Positions 23,785-38,700 of a stretch of 64,000 nt of DNA are shown one piece after another. Where the stretch lies: NCBI GenBank assembly GCA_949752745.1, contig OX457034.1:7028904-7092903 (forward strand). Reading direction: 5' to 3'. The stretch is from Protula sp. h YS-2021. Lineage: Eukaryota; Annelida; Polychaeta; Sabellida; Serpulidae. The translations under genes and the position numbers were made by a program. A model generated the notes under the pieces. The model did not search any database. It was not told where the DNA came from and saw only the letters and a program-made list of their open reading frames with translations. Each line of letters opens with the position of its first letter. The stretch's first letter is position 1.

Positions 23785-26700
23785 CTGCGCAAAAACAATA
23801 TGGATCAATAAATACATTCAACGATTTACCAGGGACACTGCGCCCAGCCAAACGAAGGTAACTGTTTCGCAGAACATAGCGTTTGTGAACGGTCTTAGAA
23901 ATACTCATATCAGATTTGAAAATGGTCTGACAACAGCTCTCACTGTCTTAGTCTTTTGAAAAAAGAGCTTAAAAATGATCAGGTTCCACCATTCCTCAAA
24001 TTCCTTAATGAATTATCCAGTAGGCGACAGGACAGGAGCACACCGGAAGAAAATCTGCACCACCACAGCACCCATCAGCACCACTACGTCACCCATCTGC
24101 ACCACTACAGCACCAATCTACAACACCTATCAGCACCACTACGGCACCACTACGGCATCCATCTACAACACCCATCAGCACCACTACGGCACCCATCTAC
24201 AGCACCCATCAGCACCACTACGGCACCTATCTGCACCACTACAGCACCCATCTACAACACCCATCAGCACCACTACGGCACCCATCTACAGCACCCATCA
24301 GCACCACTACGGCACCCATCTGCACCACTACAGCACCCATCTACAACACCCATCAGCACCACTACGGCATCCATCTACAACACCCATCTACACATCCCTT
24401 GCGCACCACTGCAGCACCTATCTGCACCACTACAGCACCCATCAGCACCACTACGGCACCCGTCTGCACCACAACAACACCCACTTGCACCACTACAGCC
24501 CCCATTTGACCACTACAGCACCCATCTGCACCACTGAGGTACCCTTCTGCACAACTACAGTCCCCATATAACCACTACAGCACCCATATGCACCACTCAG
24601 TCACCCTTCTGCATCACTACAGAACCCATTTGACCACTACAGCACCCATATGCACCCCTGAGGCACCCTTCTGCACCACTACAGGTCCCATTTGACCACT
24701 ACAGCACCCATCTGCACCATTGAGGCACCCTTCTGCACCACTACAGGCCCCATTTGACCACTACAGCACCTATCTGCACCACTAGAGCACCCATCAGCAC
24801 CACTACGGCACCCGTCTGCACCACTACAGCACTCACTTGCACCACTACAGCTCCATCTTGACCACTATAGCACCCATCTGCACCACTGAGGCACCCTTCT
24901 GCACCACTACAGAACCCATTTGACCACTACAGCACCCATCTGCTCCACTGAAGCACCCTTCTGCACCACTACAGGCCCCACTTGATCACTACAGCACCCA
25001 TATGCACCACTACGGCACCCATCTGCACCACTACAGCACCCATCTACAGCACCACTACGGCACCCGTCTGCACCACTACAGCACTCACTTGCACCACTAC
25101 AGCTCCATCTTGACCACTATAGCACCCATCTGCACCACTGAGGCACCCTTCTGCATCACTACAGAACCCATTTGACCACTACAGCACCCATATGCACCAC
25201 TGAGGCACCCTTCTGCACCACTACAGCACCCATCTGCCCCACTGAGGCACCCTTCTGCACCACTACAGGCCCCACTTGATCACTACAGCACCCATATGCA
25301 CCACTATGGCACCCATCTGCACCACTACAGCATCCATCTACAGCACCCATCAGCACCACTACGGTACCCATTTGCACCACTACAGCACCCATCTGCACCA
25401 CAAAATCACCCATCTACACATCCCTTGTGCACCACTGCAGCACCTATCTGCACCACTACAGCACCCATCAGCACCACTACGGCACCCGTCTGCACCACAA
25501 CAACACCCACTTGCACCACTACAGCCCCCATTTCACCACTATAGCACCCATCTGCACCACTGAGGCACCCTTCTGCACCACTACAGTCCCATATGACCAC
25601 TACAGCACCCATCTGCACCACTGAGATACCTTTCTGCACCACTACAGCACCCATTTGACCACTACAGCACCCATCTACCCCACTGAGGCACCCTTCTGCA
25701 CCACTACAGAACCCATTTGACCACTACAGCACCCACCAGCACCACTACGGCACCCGTCTGCACCACCACAGTACTCACTTGCACCACTACAGCCCCCATT
25801 TGACCACTATAGCATTCATCTGCACCACTGAGGCACCCTTCTGCACCACTACAGAACCCATTTGACCACTACAGCACCCATCTGCACCACCACAGCACCG
25901 TCAGCACCACTACGGCACCCATCTGCACCACTGCAGCACCCATATGCCCCACTGAGGCACCATTCTGCACCACAACACAAATAACAACCCACCTGCTTTC
26001 TGGCACCGTTCTGGACTTGGTAAGTGGCCTCCAGGTTTCTCCTCGCTTTCGACGACCCTTTCCGAGGTGACCCGTGACCTTGACCTTCCGGCTGTGGTGA
26101 CGACGGTGACGCTTGGTTAGAACTCGGCTGTTCCGCGGGCTCATATCTGGAGTTTTAAGAAATTCAAAATCCAACTAAATTTTGAAGTCTAGAACGCACG
26201 ATTTGACCACTTTTACTTTCCTAAGCACATACTGATTGTTTACTTTCTAGACCACGTGTTTCGTGTTTGCTTTCATAACCACGTTTTTTTTTTCTGTTTT
26301 TGTTTTCTTTGAACACACAAACTGAAACTTCGAAATCTGTCAAAATTTGATTCTTAATGGCAACCCTTCTAGAATAAATAAAAAAAAATAACTTTACATT
26401 AAAAAATACCCTTTTATTTGAGACCATTTTTTTCACGACTTCATTTATCGCAAAATTATTTTCAAAACGCTGCCTTGTCAGTCTCTATGGTATTGTTACA
26501 TTGTTACATTCAGACCGGCCTATTTTGCGCGCACCTGTTTTGCTGCGTCTCGCGCAGATAACTCCGCGCGTCCAGCGAGCCTTGCTGCGGCGCGTCCGCG
26601 CGTGCGCCGTGACCGTACATGTCCTGCAGCATCTCGCCAACCCGTTCCTGCAACCCCGCCACTGCAAAAAAAAAAAAAAACAAATAAAATAACCAGCGCA

Positions 26701-29700
26701 TTTTGTGCCGAGGTTTTGGTGTATTTATACTTTTCCTTATTCAGATTATTACATTTCATGTGGCTATATATACTGTACTTTTTTATCACCTTAAAATCTT
26801 TTAGTGCTTACATGTAAGTCAATTGCCACTATTTTCAATAACACAGGTTGGATCCAGGGACGACTCGTGCGTTGGATGACCCTTCCCCCCAGCCCCCTCC
26901 AACCCCTCTGTAAAAATTTTCTGTTAAATAGTATTTTTCTTTCACATTTTTTACTTAAAATTGACCCCCCCCCCCCCCCGCCAAGCCACCACTCTTTTTG
27001 TGAAAAGCTGAACACGTCCCCTGTACCTAGGAAAAAAGAGGTCATTATTACGCCCTCACCTTGGCCTGTAGGGGACTGGTCGGGCTGCGGTCTGGGCGTC
27101 GGTCTGTCACTGCCTGGCGAGGTGTGTGCGTCGTCTGCTTCGTGCACGGAACATCCTGGCGACTTCTCCAGCAGCTAAAAGCCAAAAAAAAAAAAAAAAT
27201 AAAAAAAAAATAAAAAAGAATAAATAAATGAATAAAAAATAAATAAAAAAAGAAAAAAAAAAAAAATGTTGTCTTCACAAATTTGAGCAGCTTTCCGTTT
27301 TCCAATTTGGCCGTTTTCTGCCGTTTTTTCTCCCGATTTTGAAATAAAACTATTTAGTACATCTCCATCTGGTTACTAGGTGGATGAGAAGTGTATTTTC
27401 CCCCTTATTACTTCTATTTACCTCCAACATTTTTTCAGCTAAAAGTATATTTTCTGACTAGGCACTGAGTATGGACTGAAATATGTGACGTTACTATAAA
27501 CAGACAATTAAATCCATAAATACCATTTTTATATATTTTTGCAGTTCTTCTTGTCTCGATTCGTGGCTGTCAAATTTATGCGCGATTCCACTGTAGTCGA
27601 ATTCCACCGACCTGAAAAAAAAACGAGAATCCAGATGGGTATTCTTTGACACCATATATTCACGTACCACACCCAAATATGCTTGGATAATTCACGTAAG
27701 AGGGTGCATTCAAAATCACGGGTTATCACCGGACATCTGGGTACAGGAGAAAGCGTATCACTTGGTACCGCCCCCTTCCCTCCTCCCCTCCCCTGCCCCC
27801 TCAACCACCTGCACCCTATGTGTGGACCTGTAAATACAGAATTTCGCCAACCTAAAACTTTATCAAATCCCAACTTCTCTTCCGCAAATCACTCAGTCGT
27901 AGAAGCTTATTTCCACAGAATTATGTCGCATGCTTTGCAGAATTACATCATCATTACAACTTATTTTTTATTACATGAAACCAGTTCCTGTCCCATGTAC
28001 CGACCTGTCACCACCTGACTGGTGTTGTCTATGAACTTCTTCCTTGTGAAATGCCATCCCATAGGACCCCCTCCCCACCCTCTTATTACAGGCCACGCCA
28101 CAGTCCATCACCATGACAACAGTTCCCGTTCCCAGTACCGACCTGTCACCACCTGACTGGTGTTGTCTATGAACTTCTTCCTTGTGAAATGCCATCCCTG
28201 CGCAACATCATAACACCACAGAGTCGATTTTACAGACGTTTTTGTAATCTCTGCTCAATTGAACTTAGCGGTAAACCTTTAATAAGGCATCACTTTAAAA
28301 AGAAAATTTATGGGGTCTCACACTAAATATTTTAAAAGAAGCTTACCAACTGTACTGTACATTTTCTTATTTATTGTCTCATTATTAAACCATTGATTGT
28401 CTTATTATTTAAAAACATTCATGGGCCATTACACATCAATCTAAAAGTTGTTTATTGTTTTAAAAAATCTTTTTCAGTCATGACACAAAATAACTGTTGA
28501 AACTGTTGAATGGGGAAAAATCGTATTTGTAAGTTTTATTAATATGTCTATTTGACCGTACAGATTAGCACAAAAACATCGTTTTAACGCCCACCCCCCC
28601 TCCCCCCGCCCCCATTTACTCCATTTACTTCTCCCAATCTTCCCTTCGATAAATGCGACTTACTGTTGCCCACTGAAGCAAAGCTGGCGTCGTGACCCAG
28701 TTGCCAGGTGACCCTTTGCTCCGTGCCTGACCTCTGACCTTGTGACCCAGATCCCGACGACGAGTGCTCGCGTGACGACGTGACGTCACGAGACTCGGGC
28801 AGCGGCGGCGCAGACAGGCCGCTCGTGTCGAGCTGCACGGGAGGGTGTAGCATGATTGTACTCGCGCAGTGCGAGCTCTGCTCCTCCGGGCATTGAGTCA
28901 AATTTTCCAGAGTCTCCACTTGCCGCCTTTGCGCCTCAATTTGAGCGCGAATCAATTCTACTCCTTCATAATTCTGAGCGCTTAAGTTCTGAAAGAGCGC
29001 GCGCGGATTCTCACTAGGATTGCGTAGTGACGTCAGCTGACTAGCGCCATCTTGTAGCCGCAGTGACGTGGCGTGCAGTGATTGGCTGACGTCTGAAATC
29101 AGGGCCGTGTTGGGTTTGTTGACAAATGACAATGAGATCTGAGTCCTCCCCTCCCCTGGGTGACCCTCTTCGTCACCGTAATTCACAGGTTTCAATGAGA
29201 TCAGTTCCTTCGGTGGCGCCTTTTCACCAGGAAAGTGCAATTCCATGTTACCCTCTCGGGAAGGCTCCATATTGCCACGGTTGCTATGTATGCTAATGTT
29301 GCTAGGCAAATGACTTGTCATGGCAACACCAGGGTGTGGCGCGGATTGTTGCTTAGAAACCACAGTTGAAAACTCAGATCCGAGCCTGTCTCCAAACAAA
29401 GTAGACGTGAACTGTCCTTGCGACACTGTAGCCAGACTCTGTATATTTAGCAGCTGTTGGTCACGAGCCATAGTACTGGGTCCCACAGCCGGAATTTCGC
29501 TCAGTATCGAATTCTCGTCGTTCTGCGTCTCGGACAAGGAGGAAAACATTGATACGTCATGATCGGTTGCCAGTGAATCCGGTACGCGGCCATTCTGGTC
29601 GCCTGGGGAACCTGGAAATGTAAGAATCAGTGAAATGCTGCAAACCAATACCAAGGAGTGCAATTACATTTATTGCATTTCAATATTCTTCATTCGCTAA

Positions 29701-32700
29701 TGTGTATACTGGTTGAAAAAATATGTTTGTGGAACATAAAACCATAAACAAATTTTTGCTATTTCTGATTGGCTTCGCTTGTTAAAAAAAGAAGAAATTC
29801 AACAGTTACATTTTTGTGCAGTGGCATTAATATGGGCTTCATTAAATATAATCCTTCAGAAAGGGGGGTTTATGGATCAAAATGATGCTGCAGTTCGAAT
29901 TTATCTCTCCAGTTTTCAAAACTAATTTGCAAAAATTAACCTGCTTGCTGCAATCTCTGCGGCACATGCTGATGACCTTGTGACGTCATTATACCCCTGA
30001 TGAACAAAACAACACGAGTACTTTCTCACCATCTTTCTTATTGTCGCATAATAATGTGGAATAATTAGACTTTTCGGTGGTTAATTAAAAAAATATTAAC
30101 GTGAAATTCGGCGAAATTTCGGTGAAATCCCCCCCCCCTCCCACCGCCCTTTATAACTGCGCCAGAGAAAACTACGCCCCCCCCCATCCCTCACCCAAGC
30201 TTGAAGGTATGTTGATTTTATTAATAAAGTAGATTTTTATCACCCCACTCTCTGTATCCAAAATTTGTGACGGTCACCTACTAACTGTGCCATCAGCGTA
30301 CTCACAGTCCCACACCACTTCATCTTCCCCCTCCCCCCTCATTTCCCCCCTCCCTACCCCTACGTCCCGTGCGCACGTCCTCCCTGGATGGCCCCAACCG
30401 ATGTAACCACCCCGCTGATCTGACAACCCCAGACCCGCTCATCTCCCCCCTCGTCCCCTCCCGTGCGCACGTCCTCCACGGATGGCCCCCACGAATGTAA
30501 CCACCCCGCTGATCTGATAGCCCCAGACCCGCTCATCTCCCCCTCCCCCCCCTCGTCCCCCCCCCCCCGTGCGCATGTCCTCCATGAATCACCCCACCGA
30601 TGTAACCACCCCGCTGACCTGACAGCCCCAGACCCGCTCATCTCCCCCTCCCTCCCCACCCCCTCCCGTGCGCACGTCCTGCATGGATCGCCCCCGCCGA
30701 TGTAACCAGACCGCTGATCCTGCTTCAAAGACTTATCTGGGGAGGTTTTGAGATGACATCATGTTCTACGTCATATGACCGAAAGCAAAAAAACTGAAAT
30801 CAGCCACAAACTGCGCTTCTGCCTTTTGCCTTTATTTACTTATTAATCCACTTACGTTACTAATAAATTTTATCACTAACATTTGTTTTTGTTTTTTTTT
30901 TTTTGTTTATTTTGAACATTTAAATAAATTAACTGTAGGACATTATAACACTTTTTTTATTTTCAACCTTAATAAATAACAACGTTAACAGTTTTAAGCG
31001 ATGGCAATGACTCTTTGAAACAAAGGCTCTTCATTGGTAAAATAAGCGATGAGGCAAAGCAAAACCCAGACTAGTATGACGGTCATCGTGGTTTTATCGC
31101 CACTTATGTGTGAGTGTGGGTTTTTGTTTTAATATTTCCGCAGCGTCTTGTCTTCCCCCATGGTTTGCTACTCGGCTATATATAGGACAGTCTCAGCGAC
31201 GTGTAATACCAGAAGCACTAGTTACATGGATGAGGAAATTTCAACACACACCGCGACACACGGAAAGGTAGGTGACACTGTGCGTGGCTTTAATATACTC
31301 GATTATTATTTATTACTTATTTATTTATTTTTTTGGGGGTGGGGGCAATTAAATGTAAACGTTCTTTCTGAAAATCACTCGCCAAATTTTGAATTTTTTT
31401 TAAACAACAAAAAATATCAGTTATATTTTTGTTCACCCCAATGCATCCATTAATTTAAATTTCAAAATTTAAACTTGTTTTTATTTCTGTTGGACAGCTG
31501 TTCCACAAGCCACGTCATAAGGTGTGTTTCGGTGTGTTTGTGCTTTTCCCTCTCGCCCCCCTCCCCCACCCCTCTCCCCCCCTCGTCATACAATGACATA
31601 CATGAGAAAGAGATTTGAATGACACATGAAACGGTGTACGCGGCACAAGACAGCAGATGGAAAAGCCGTTAGCCACTTAAACGTTGATGCAACTCGACGC
31701 AATTATTCAACTTTTTAAAAGTGTAAATAGCAACAGAAACATGCTTATTTTTGTTTTCGTCTGTGGCAAAAAAAAATCTTAGATATTAAAATACACTGTA
31801 TTGTGATTTTAAAAAATTGTTTTCAACTTTTTTTTCGGAAAAATGCTAAGTATGATATTAACGACAGAGGTACACCAGAGGATCATTTCAACGGAATGAC
31901 GGAACGCTCGAGAAACGTGCATCCTCAATCAGAGACAGGTCCCGGCGGGGAGGGGGGTGGGGGGAGTGGGGTGGGTCGAGGAGGGAGGTAAGAGGTCGTC
32001 GCAGAGGTCCGACCCCCCGACCCCCTTTCCCACTTTTATGAGAAATTCATGGCATATTATTTTTCACAATGATGACCCACCTATAACCATACATAAGACC
32101 CATACACGGGGAGGGGGGGGGGGGGGGGTCGAGGAGGGAGGTAAGAGTTTGTCGCAGAGGTCCGACCCTCCCGCCCCCTTTTCCCACTTTTATGAGAAAT
32201 TCATGGCATATTTCTTCATAATGTTGACCCACCTACCACCATACATAAGACCCATACACCGCACGAAATTATCGCCTTTTTTAAAAATGCGATAAGGTTA
32301 ACAATTTTTGAAGCGACACACACTTGTGACTGTAAACAAATCTCACAGTCTGACAGCAGTATAGTGACGTCACCACTGATACTGCTATAACCTCGGCGTG
32401 TTAACTTGCAAGGCATGACATGAAGTTTGGAAAAAAAGTTGCAATAATAAAGCCTGGATAAGCAATTTTCGAATAGTTGGTTGAATAAACTACAACACAT
32501 GACGTCTAATGGCTGTGCGGAATATAGCACAATAGCTGAATAACAAAACTGAAAAAATATCACTATTTACATCATAAATTATTGATTGGATACGTATCTC
32601 CGTGTAAGGTAAATAACCGTGAGCTTCTTTAAATAAAACGCATAACTTAACCACGAGTAAAGTACTTGCTTATTTTACGGACGGTTTAGTCTAAGGTACT

Positions 32701-35700
32701 TGTTTTATTTTACGGACGGTTTAGTCTAAGGTACTTGCGTTTTTTTACGGACGGTTTAGTCTAAGGTACTTGCTTTTTATTATTTTATTGTATTAATTTT
32801 TTTATTTAACTTAATAATTTATTTTTCACTGTAACGGGGGCTTTTATTTATTATTTTTTCTTTTAATTTATTTATTTCTTCTATAATTTATAGATTTTAA
32901 TGCATTTTTTGAAGTATTCATAAATCATTGTGGACATGCCAATATGACTGCCAGCGTGGGGTAAGGAGGAAGGGTGGGGTGAGGGGTTGAGGGTGGGAGA
33001 GGCGTGAGGGGTAAGATGGAGGGGTCGAGGGGAGTTATTATCACCCTGCTCCCTTCGCGCCACTGTTTAAATTCACGATACAGCCCACAAATCGTCACAA
33101 CTTTGTCATTAAAACAAGCAAACTCATAATTGAAACCAATAAAACCATTTACCCGGGCGAGGATAAAAGTAATGCTCATTCATTTTATCTCTAAGGGGTG
33201 GGGATGAGTCCCGCGAGGGGGTGTAGAAAAAAAAAAAGGGTTTCTATTTGCTTTATTTTTAACCTTTTAATTTTACACACTCGGGCCATTTTATAACCAC
33301 AATGTGGTTAATGACGCGAGATAATAACTATGACGTCACAGCAATGAGTGTGCTTAGGTCGAGGTCGTGGTTATGTCGTCTTCGCCACATGAAATCTAAG
33401 GCCACGCTTACTATTTATTCAACTGTTCTATTTTACCATTTTACCAGTCAAAAGACGATTTCTGAAGGTTAGCGATATCAAAATATTATTTTGATTCCTT
33501 TCAAGCAAACAAGCAGAGTGCTGAGTGGGGGGGGGGGGGGGGGTCGGGGTTGGGGAAGGGGTTGGGGTGGGTCTTACATATTCTTACTTTTCACGCACGT
33601 AGTGATTGGGGATAGTTCGGTGTAAATGGTGGTGGGGAGAGGGTGCTGGCAGGGGGAGGGCGGAGGGGGGCAGCGGGCGGGGTGGGGGGGTGGGCTTAGA
33701 GGGCGGGGGGGGGGGTAGCTGTTTGCGGTCCCCACAGCACTCGAATTGAACCTTCCCGTGTGCTTATTATTTTTCTGCTGATGACACGATGATTATTTTT
33801 TTTTTTTATAAATTGCGCACTTAGATCACAATTACCAGAACACAAAGGCTCTTTCGCAATGAAGACAAGAAAAGATTAGCGATTATGATAGGTTTTGGGA
33901 CAAATTAAGATTAGGCCTCGAGTGTATATTCAAAGATTTCAGGCTGCACTTGAAAGATTTTTTCCACTTGTGTTCTGGGTTAAAAAAAAATGACGCCATT
34001 TCAAAATGTCGACAGGCTTGAACAGAAGTCGGCGGAGCTGGACAATTTGCTAAGGACCTCAGACAAATGCTTAAAAGTCAAGTATTGCCATTAAATACGT
34101 GAGTACGGGGTGGGAGTCGGGGTATAGCATTTTGCGCGAGCCCAGGGCTGTGTGTGGATCCAGGGGCGTGCGCGAATCCAGGGGTGTGCGAAAATCTAGG
34201 GGTGTGCGCGGATCCATGGCTGTGCGGATCCAGGGGTATGTGCGGATCCGGGGGTATGTGCGGATCCGGGGGTATTTGCGGATCCGGGGTATGTGCGGAT
34301 CTGAATAGATGACGCAGGGGTGTAAATCGATATGTATGGGTCTCAACCTGCTGGACTTTACAAGCACAAGACAATCATGGTTGAAATTCAAGATCTGTGA
34401 CAGCTGGTTGGTACTGTTCTTAGAATATTTTTTGTTTCTTTTTTTTTTTCCAAAAATATGCGGCCTGCTGGAACTTAGGAGGGCTAGAGACTGCTCTCCT
34501 GTCACTAAAATCCCATGTGATATCCGATGAAATCACAAACTTCGCAACCGCAACTTAAGATTCGAACTTAATGGCTCGCCACATAAATCCTCACCGTAAA
34601 GCCAACGGGAAGAAGTAACATTCGTAATTTGCATTTAAATAAAAAAAAAAAAAACAATCCCTTGACAAAATATTACGGACAAATATCGGACTGAGGGTAA
34701 ATATCTTTACAAAGATCAACCAATATTTCCTCAAAAGAAACAGAAATTTGTAACATATCACAGCGCTGTGTTTTGACGGGAATTAGAGGACGGAAGGAAA
34801 AGAGCAATTTACTTGCCAATTTAGGAAGAAAACACACGTAATTGCCTAAATCTATTTGCTTTACATCTCCACAAAAATGTAAGGTTAAATATTCGTTTCG
34901 ATGTCAAAAGGAGTTTTTTTTTTCTACAAGAAAAACACGACAATCACGGATCATTTTGAGATCAAAGAGGCAGACTTTTGGTCAGTGAATTAGTGAAGAC
35001 TGTCGATCATAGGCCCGGGGATTAACTGGCCTGAGTGTGTGCCCGCAGCAGCTAGACTGACACGCCAGAGTCACTCTCTACCTTAACCCCTCTCTCAACA
35101 ACCCTATGAACTGTTTCATACCAGGGATTAACGAGTATAAAAGTTAGCATGTGTGTTTAAGAACCGATTCACCATTTCAGGGTGTGTGACAGAACTCATT
35201 TCCCGCTAATGTTTCATTCCTCACTTGCCTCTTGGCTTACAAGTTCGGAATTTCTTCGACTACGTGATAAATTGAATCCCGGGAAATCACCTCAAAACGA
35301 CTGCGGGACATTGAACCTGGGATAATGTGCTTGACAGGGGAAATAAAATTTAATTGATTTCAGGTAAGTTTTCCAATCTAGGGAAACCTTCCAATCTTTT
35401 AGTTTTTTTCCGTTTCGTACATACAGAATCTTGAGTTTGAAACCATGAAGAAGGTTTTTCGTATTTTCATATAATTTTTGGATAATTTTAGAAACCCTGC
35501 CATTTCCCTTTTGGGACAGTTCGTTATTTCAATCTCGTGAAGGCTAGTGATCGCGGTAACACAGTTTTTTCACGTATTTCAGCTGTTTTGGCGCGCGAAA
35601 CGTAGTTTTTTTTCAATGGCATTTCAACAAGAACATTTTATCAAAAGCTATAAAATATATAAATAAATAAAAATAAATAAATAAATATAAAATAAATAAT

Positions 35701-38700
35701 AACAATAATAAAAATATAAAAAGTGTGACATTTTCGACGACCTTAAACGCTTCGAAAACTTGAAATTCGCCGTTGATCGTTTAAGAAATGAATGCGCCGA
35801 GTATACAGACAAGCTATGGGACTACATGTTGTCACATTGTGTCAGCGTGATGATTTTGCGAAGCATTTATCACCTCTCTAAGCCCTGTGATTTCAAAAAC
35901 AGCCCCCTGATAAAACTGAAATATGTGAGATAATTTTGTGAGCTCATGAAAGCACTTAACATCACAAGACGACTGCAAACAATGACATCAGGTCACATGA
36001 TTCCTTTTTTTTCATGTATGGATATGAACAAACCTGAACAAATCTATTAACTGATTGTTTTCAGTCATGCCCCCCCCCCCCTCCCCCCCTCCCACAATTT
36101 GTCTCCAGAAATCGACAAGTTCGTATATTTTGTAACAACTTTAAAACGCAGTATCTCGATTACGTAGCGCGCGACATCCGCGTGGCTGATGCTGATGCCG
36201 CCCCGAAAAGTGCGGCGTGTGAGAGTTAGGGCTGGGGGGCGGGGGCAGGGAGCGTAGGCGTTGTATGGACCGTATTCAAAAATTTACTGTTGACTTGATC
36301 CATATTGTAATTGTTTTAAAGTCTCGCAATCGTTTCGTAAACAGCTAAAAGGTGACGGGGGGGGGGGGGGGCAGGTGGTCCGGAAGTCACTCAGAGGTGA
36401 CGAGGATGGCGGGGGGGGGGGGGAGGTAGCATGGCAGTCACTCTGAGGTGACGAGGATCGCGGAGGGGGTGGAGGTAGCAAGGAAGTCACTCAGAGGTGA
36501 CGAGGGTGGCAACAGGCTGACACTTCAAATATCTGGTCGCTTGCCAGCTGAATTAACATTTATATATGGCTATACAGTATAGGTTCATCATATCACAGTA
36601 CGACCTCGTTATAACGGCTTGGTTTATGTCGAGAAATTATGTCGTTATGTCCGATATGTTGCTCTAACGAAATATTTTTATGAACCATGAGAAGATAAAA
36701 TGGAACCACATTAATACGTCTTTACCAGCCCTATGACGAATTAACCGTGGTCGTTATGAGGAGGTTCTACTGTAAGGCATGCAAATTTCAGGTATTCAAT
36801 CCACCTGACGTGTACATCAATGAATCCGTTCATGACGTCTCTCAAAATCACGTGTGCATTTGCCACTACTTACAGCATCCAGTAAAGCACCCAAATATAT
36901 CTTCACTGTATTGGCTTGACAAGAAAACCAGAAAACTAAAACCACATTTAACGCTAATTAAACAGACATCTATATTTTTCTGTCTCTCTCTGTCTCTCTC
37001 TCTGTTCAGGGGGCACTTTAATCTGGAGTACACTTGGATCGACGGCTGAGGAGTGACATATAGCCAGCTTTCAACATGGCGTCTCGCGATTTTGCAATCA
37101 GATGTGACATTATCATCTGTAAGCTCCAAAGTTTAGCCGACTGTTTAATACGATCACACTTGGGACAGTCAGAGAAAGCCGCAAGTGCAGAAACAGTGGA
37201 TAGACATGATAATATGGATCATCTGGATATTCCACTGGATTCGAACATGTGTCTTATTCAAAACGGACTCGTGGGAAACCCGTTTGAAAATAATTTTCAC
37301 TTCACTAACTCTTTTGTGGCTAGCGAACACGATTGCGACGTCATAAGTGCCGGTGATTGTGACGTCATCAGTGACGAGTGCTCAGAGGAGTTCGCATCGC
37401 GATGGGTGCGATCCCTGGACAGCACCCGCGAGATAAACGCATCGCGAAGCTGCCAGCCAGAGGATGAGCCAGACACGGGACCAGTCATAGAGCCTGACAT
37501 GGAGCCAATCAAGGACTCTGGCACACAGCGTAATGCCGAACCCAGCACAAATCACCCCCAAAACACAAAACAGGTCGATGACATTTGTAGGAACGATTCC
37601 CAGCCACAAAATTCCGACAACAAGCCCCAAAGCTCGCAAAAAGAATCTCACTTCAAAGCTTCGACGCCGCTGAAACGCAGCCCCGGGTATCGTAACACTG
37701 CCACGTGCATTAGCACCATCACCGAAGAGGAAGAAATCCACTTGCTTTCGCCCATAGCGCGATCACCCACTCCCGAAGCAGCTCCGGAAAGTCACGAGTT
37801 CCCAGGTACGAGTTCCCGTCAGACAATGAGTTCCCGCGAGGACGTCAGTTGCCAAGAGGCTGTGACTACCCGCGAGGACACAGCGACGTCACCGTCTGAG
37901 AAGTCCTCTCATGCGTGGGACACAAAATTGGCCAGGTTCATCATCAACTGCGCTCGAACATTTCCAGCGGAATTTTTCGAAAACGAAACAAAGTCACGTG
38001 ACACAATGTCACACAGCAAGTTGCGACTGCTACATCGCTTCCGACCATGCGACACCGCTCACAGCCTTTCAGCCAATCAGACCGCCCCGTTCTACGCGCC
38101 GCCCACCGCGTCTTTATCACGTGACGATAGTATGGATTCGGAATTTTCTTCCGATACGTATCTCGGTCATACCAAAACGCCGTCCATATCCAGTGTGGAT
38201 TCTGGTTGCTACGAGAGCATCGACAAAATTGAAAACGCTCCAAAACCATCTGAGATAAACACAACCCATATAGTTAATGACATGACTAGCGATGTAAGTA
38301 CTTCGGAAATAAATGAAAAACAAATGACGTTGAAAAACAATGTTGAAAACCATGAACCGCAAAAAGAACAATGTCATTGTCCCACAACGGGTAATTTAAC
38401 GGAGGAAAATGACACGTCTCCCCGCAGTGACCAGCCATTCATTAGTAGCCGCTCGTCACGCGGGTCACAGCAAGGGCCCCGCTGTTCACCCAAACGCGAC
38501 AGCAGAAAACATTTGACGACAGCAGACGATAGCACAGCAGCGAGGAGTAGAAAGATACAGTCAGAAGCGATCGACGTTGATGACGTGGCCACTGACGTCA
38601 ATGCGTCACCTGGAGCTAAAATGGGTGGCAATAATTTGTCTTCCTGTGAAAGTGCGGACGAGAATTGTGGGATATTGGACACGCGGGATCGTTCGATATC

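Noticed and set aside
23956..25654. Open frames rich in His/Pro/Thr or Val/Gly
   Set aside because: By-products of the intron 21 minisatellite.
30360..30728. 122-codon minus frame as an extra centrobin exon
   Set aside because: Made of the 105-bp repeat; a candidate exon there would meet a stop in the frame required by exon 14.
32881..33179. Minus-strand exon reading FNYEFACFNDKVVTICGLY
   Set aside because: No convincing acceptor and donor in a phase that fits centrobin, and no recognisable similarity.
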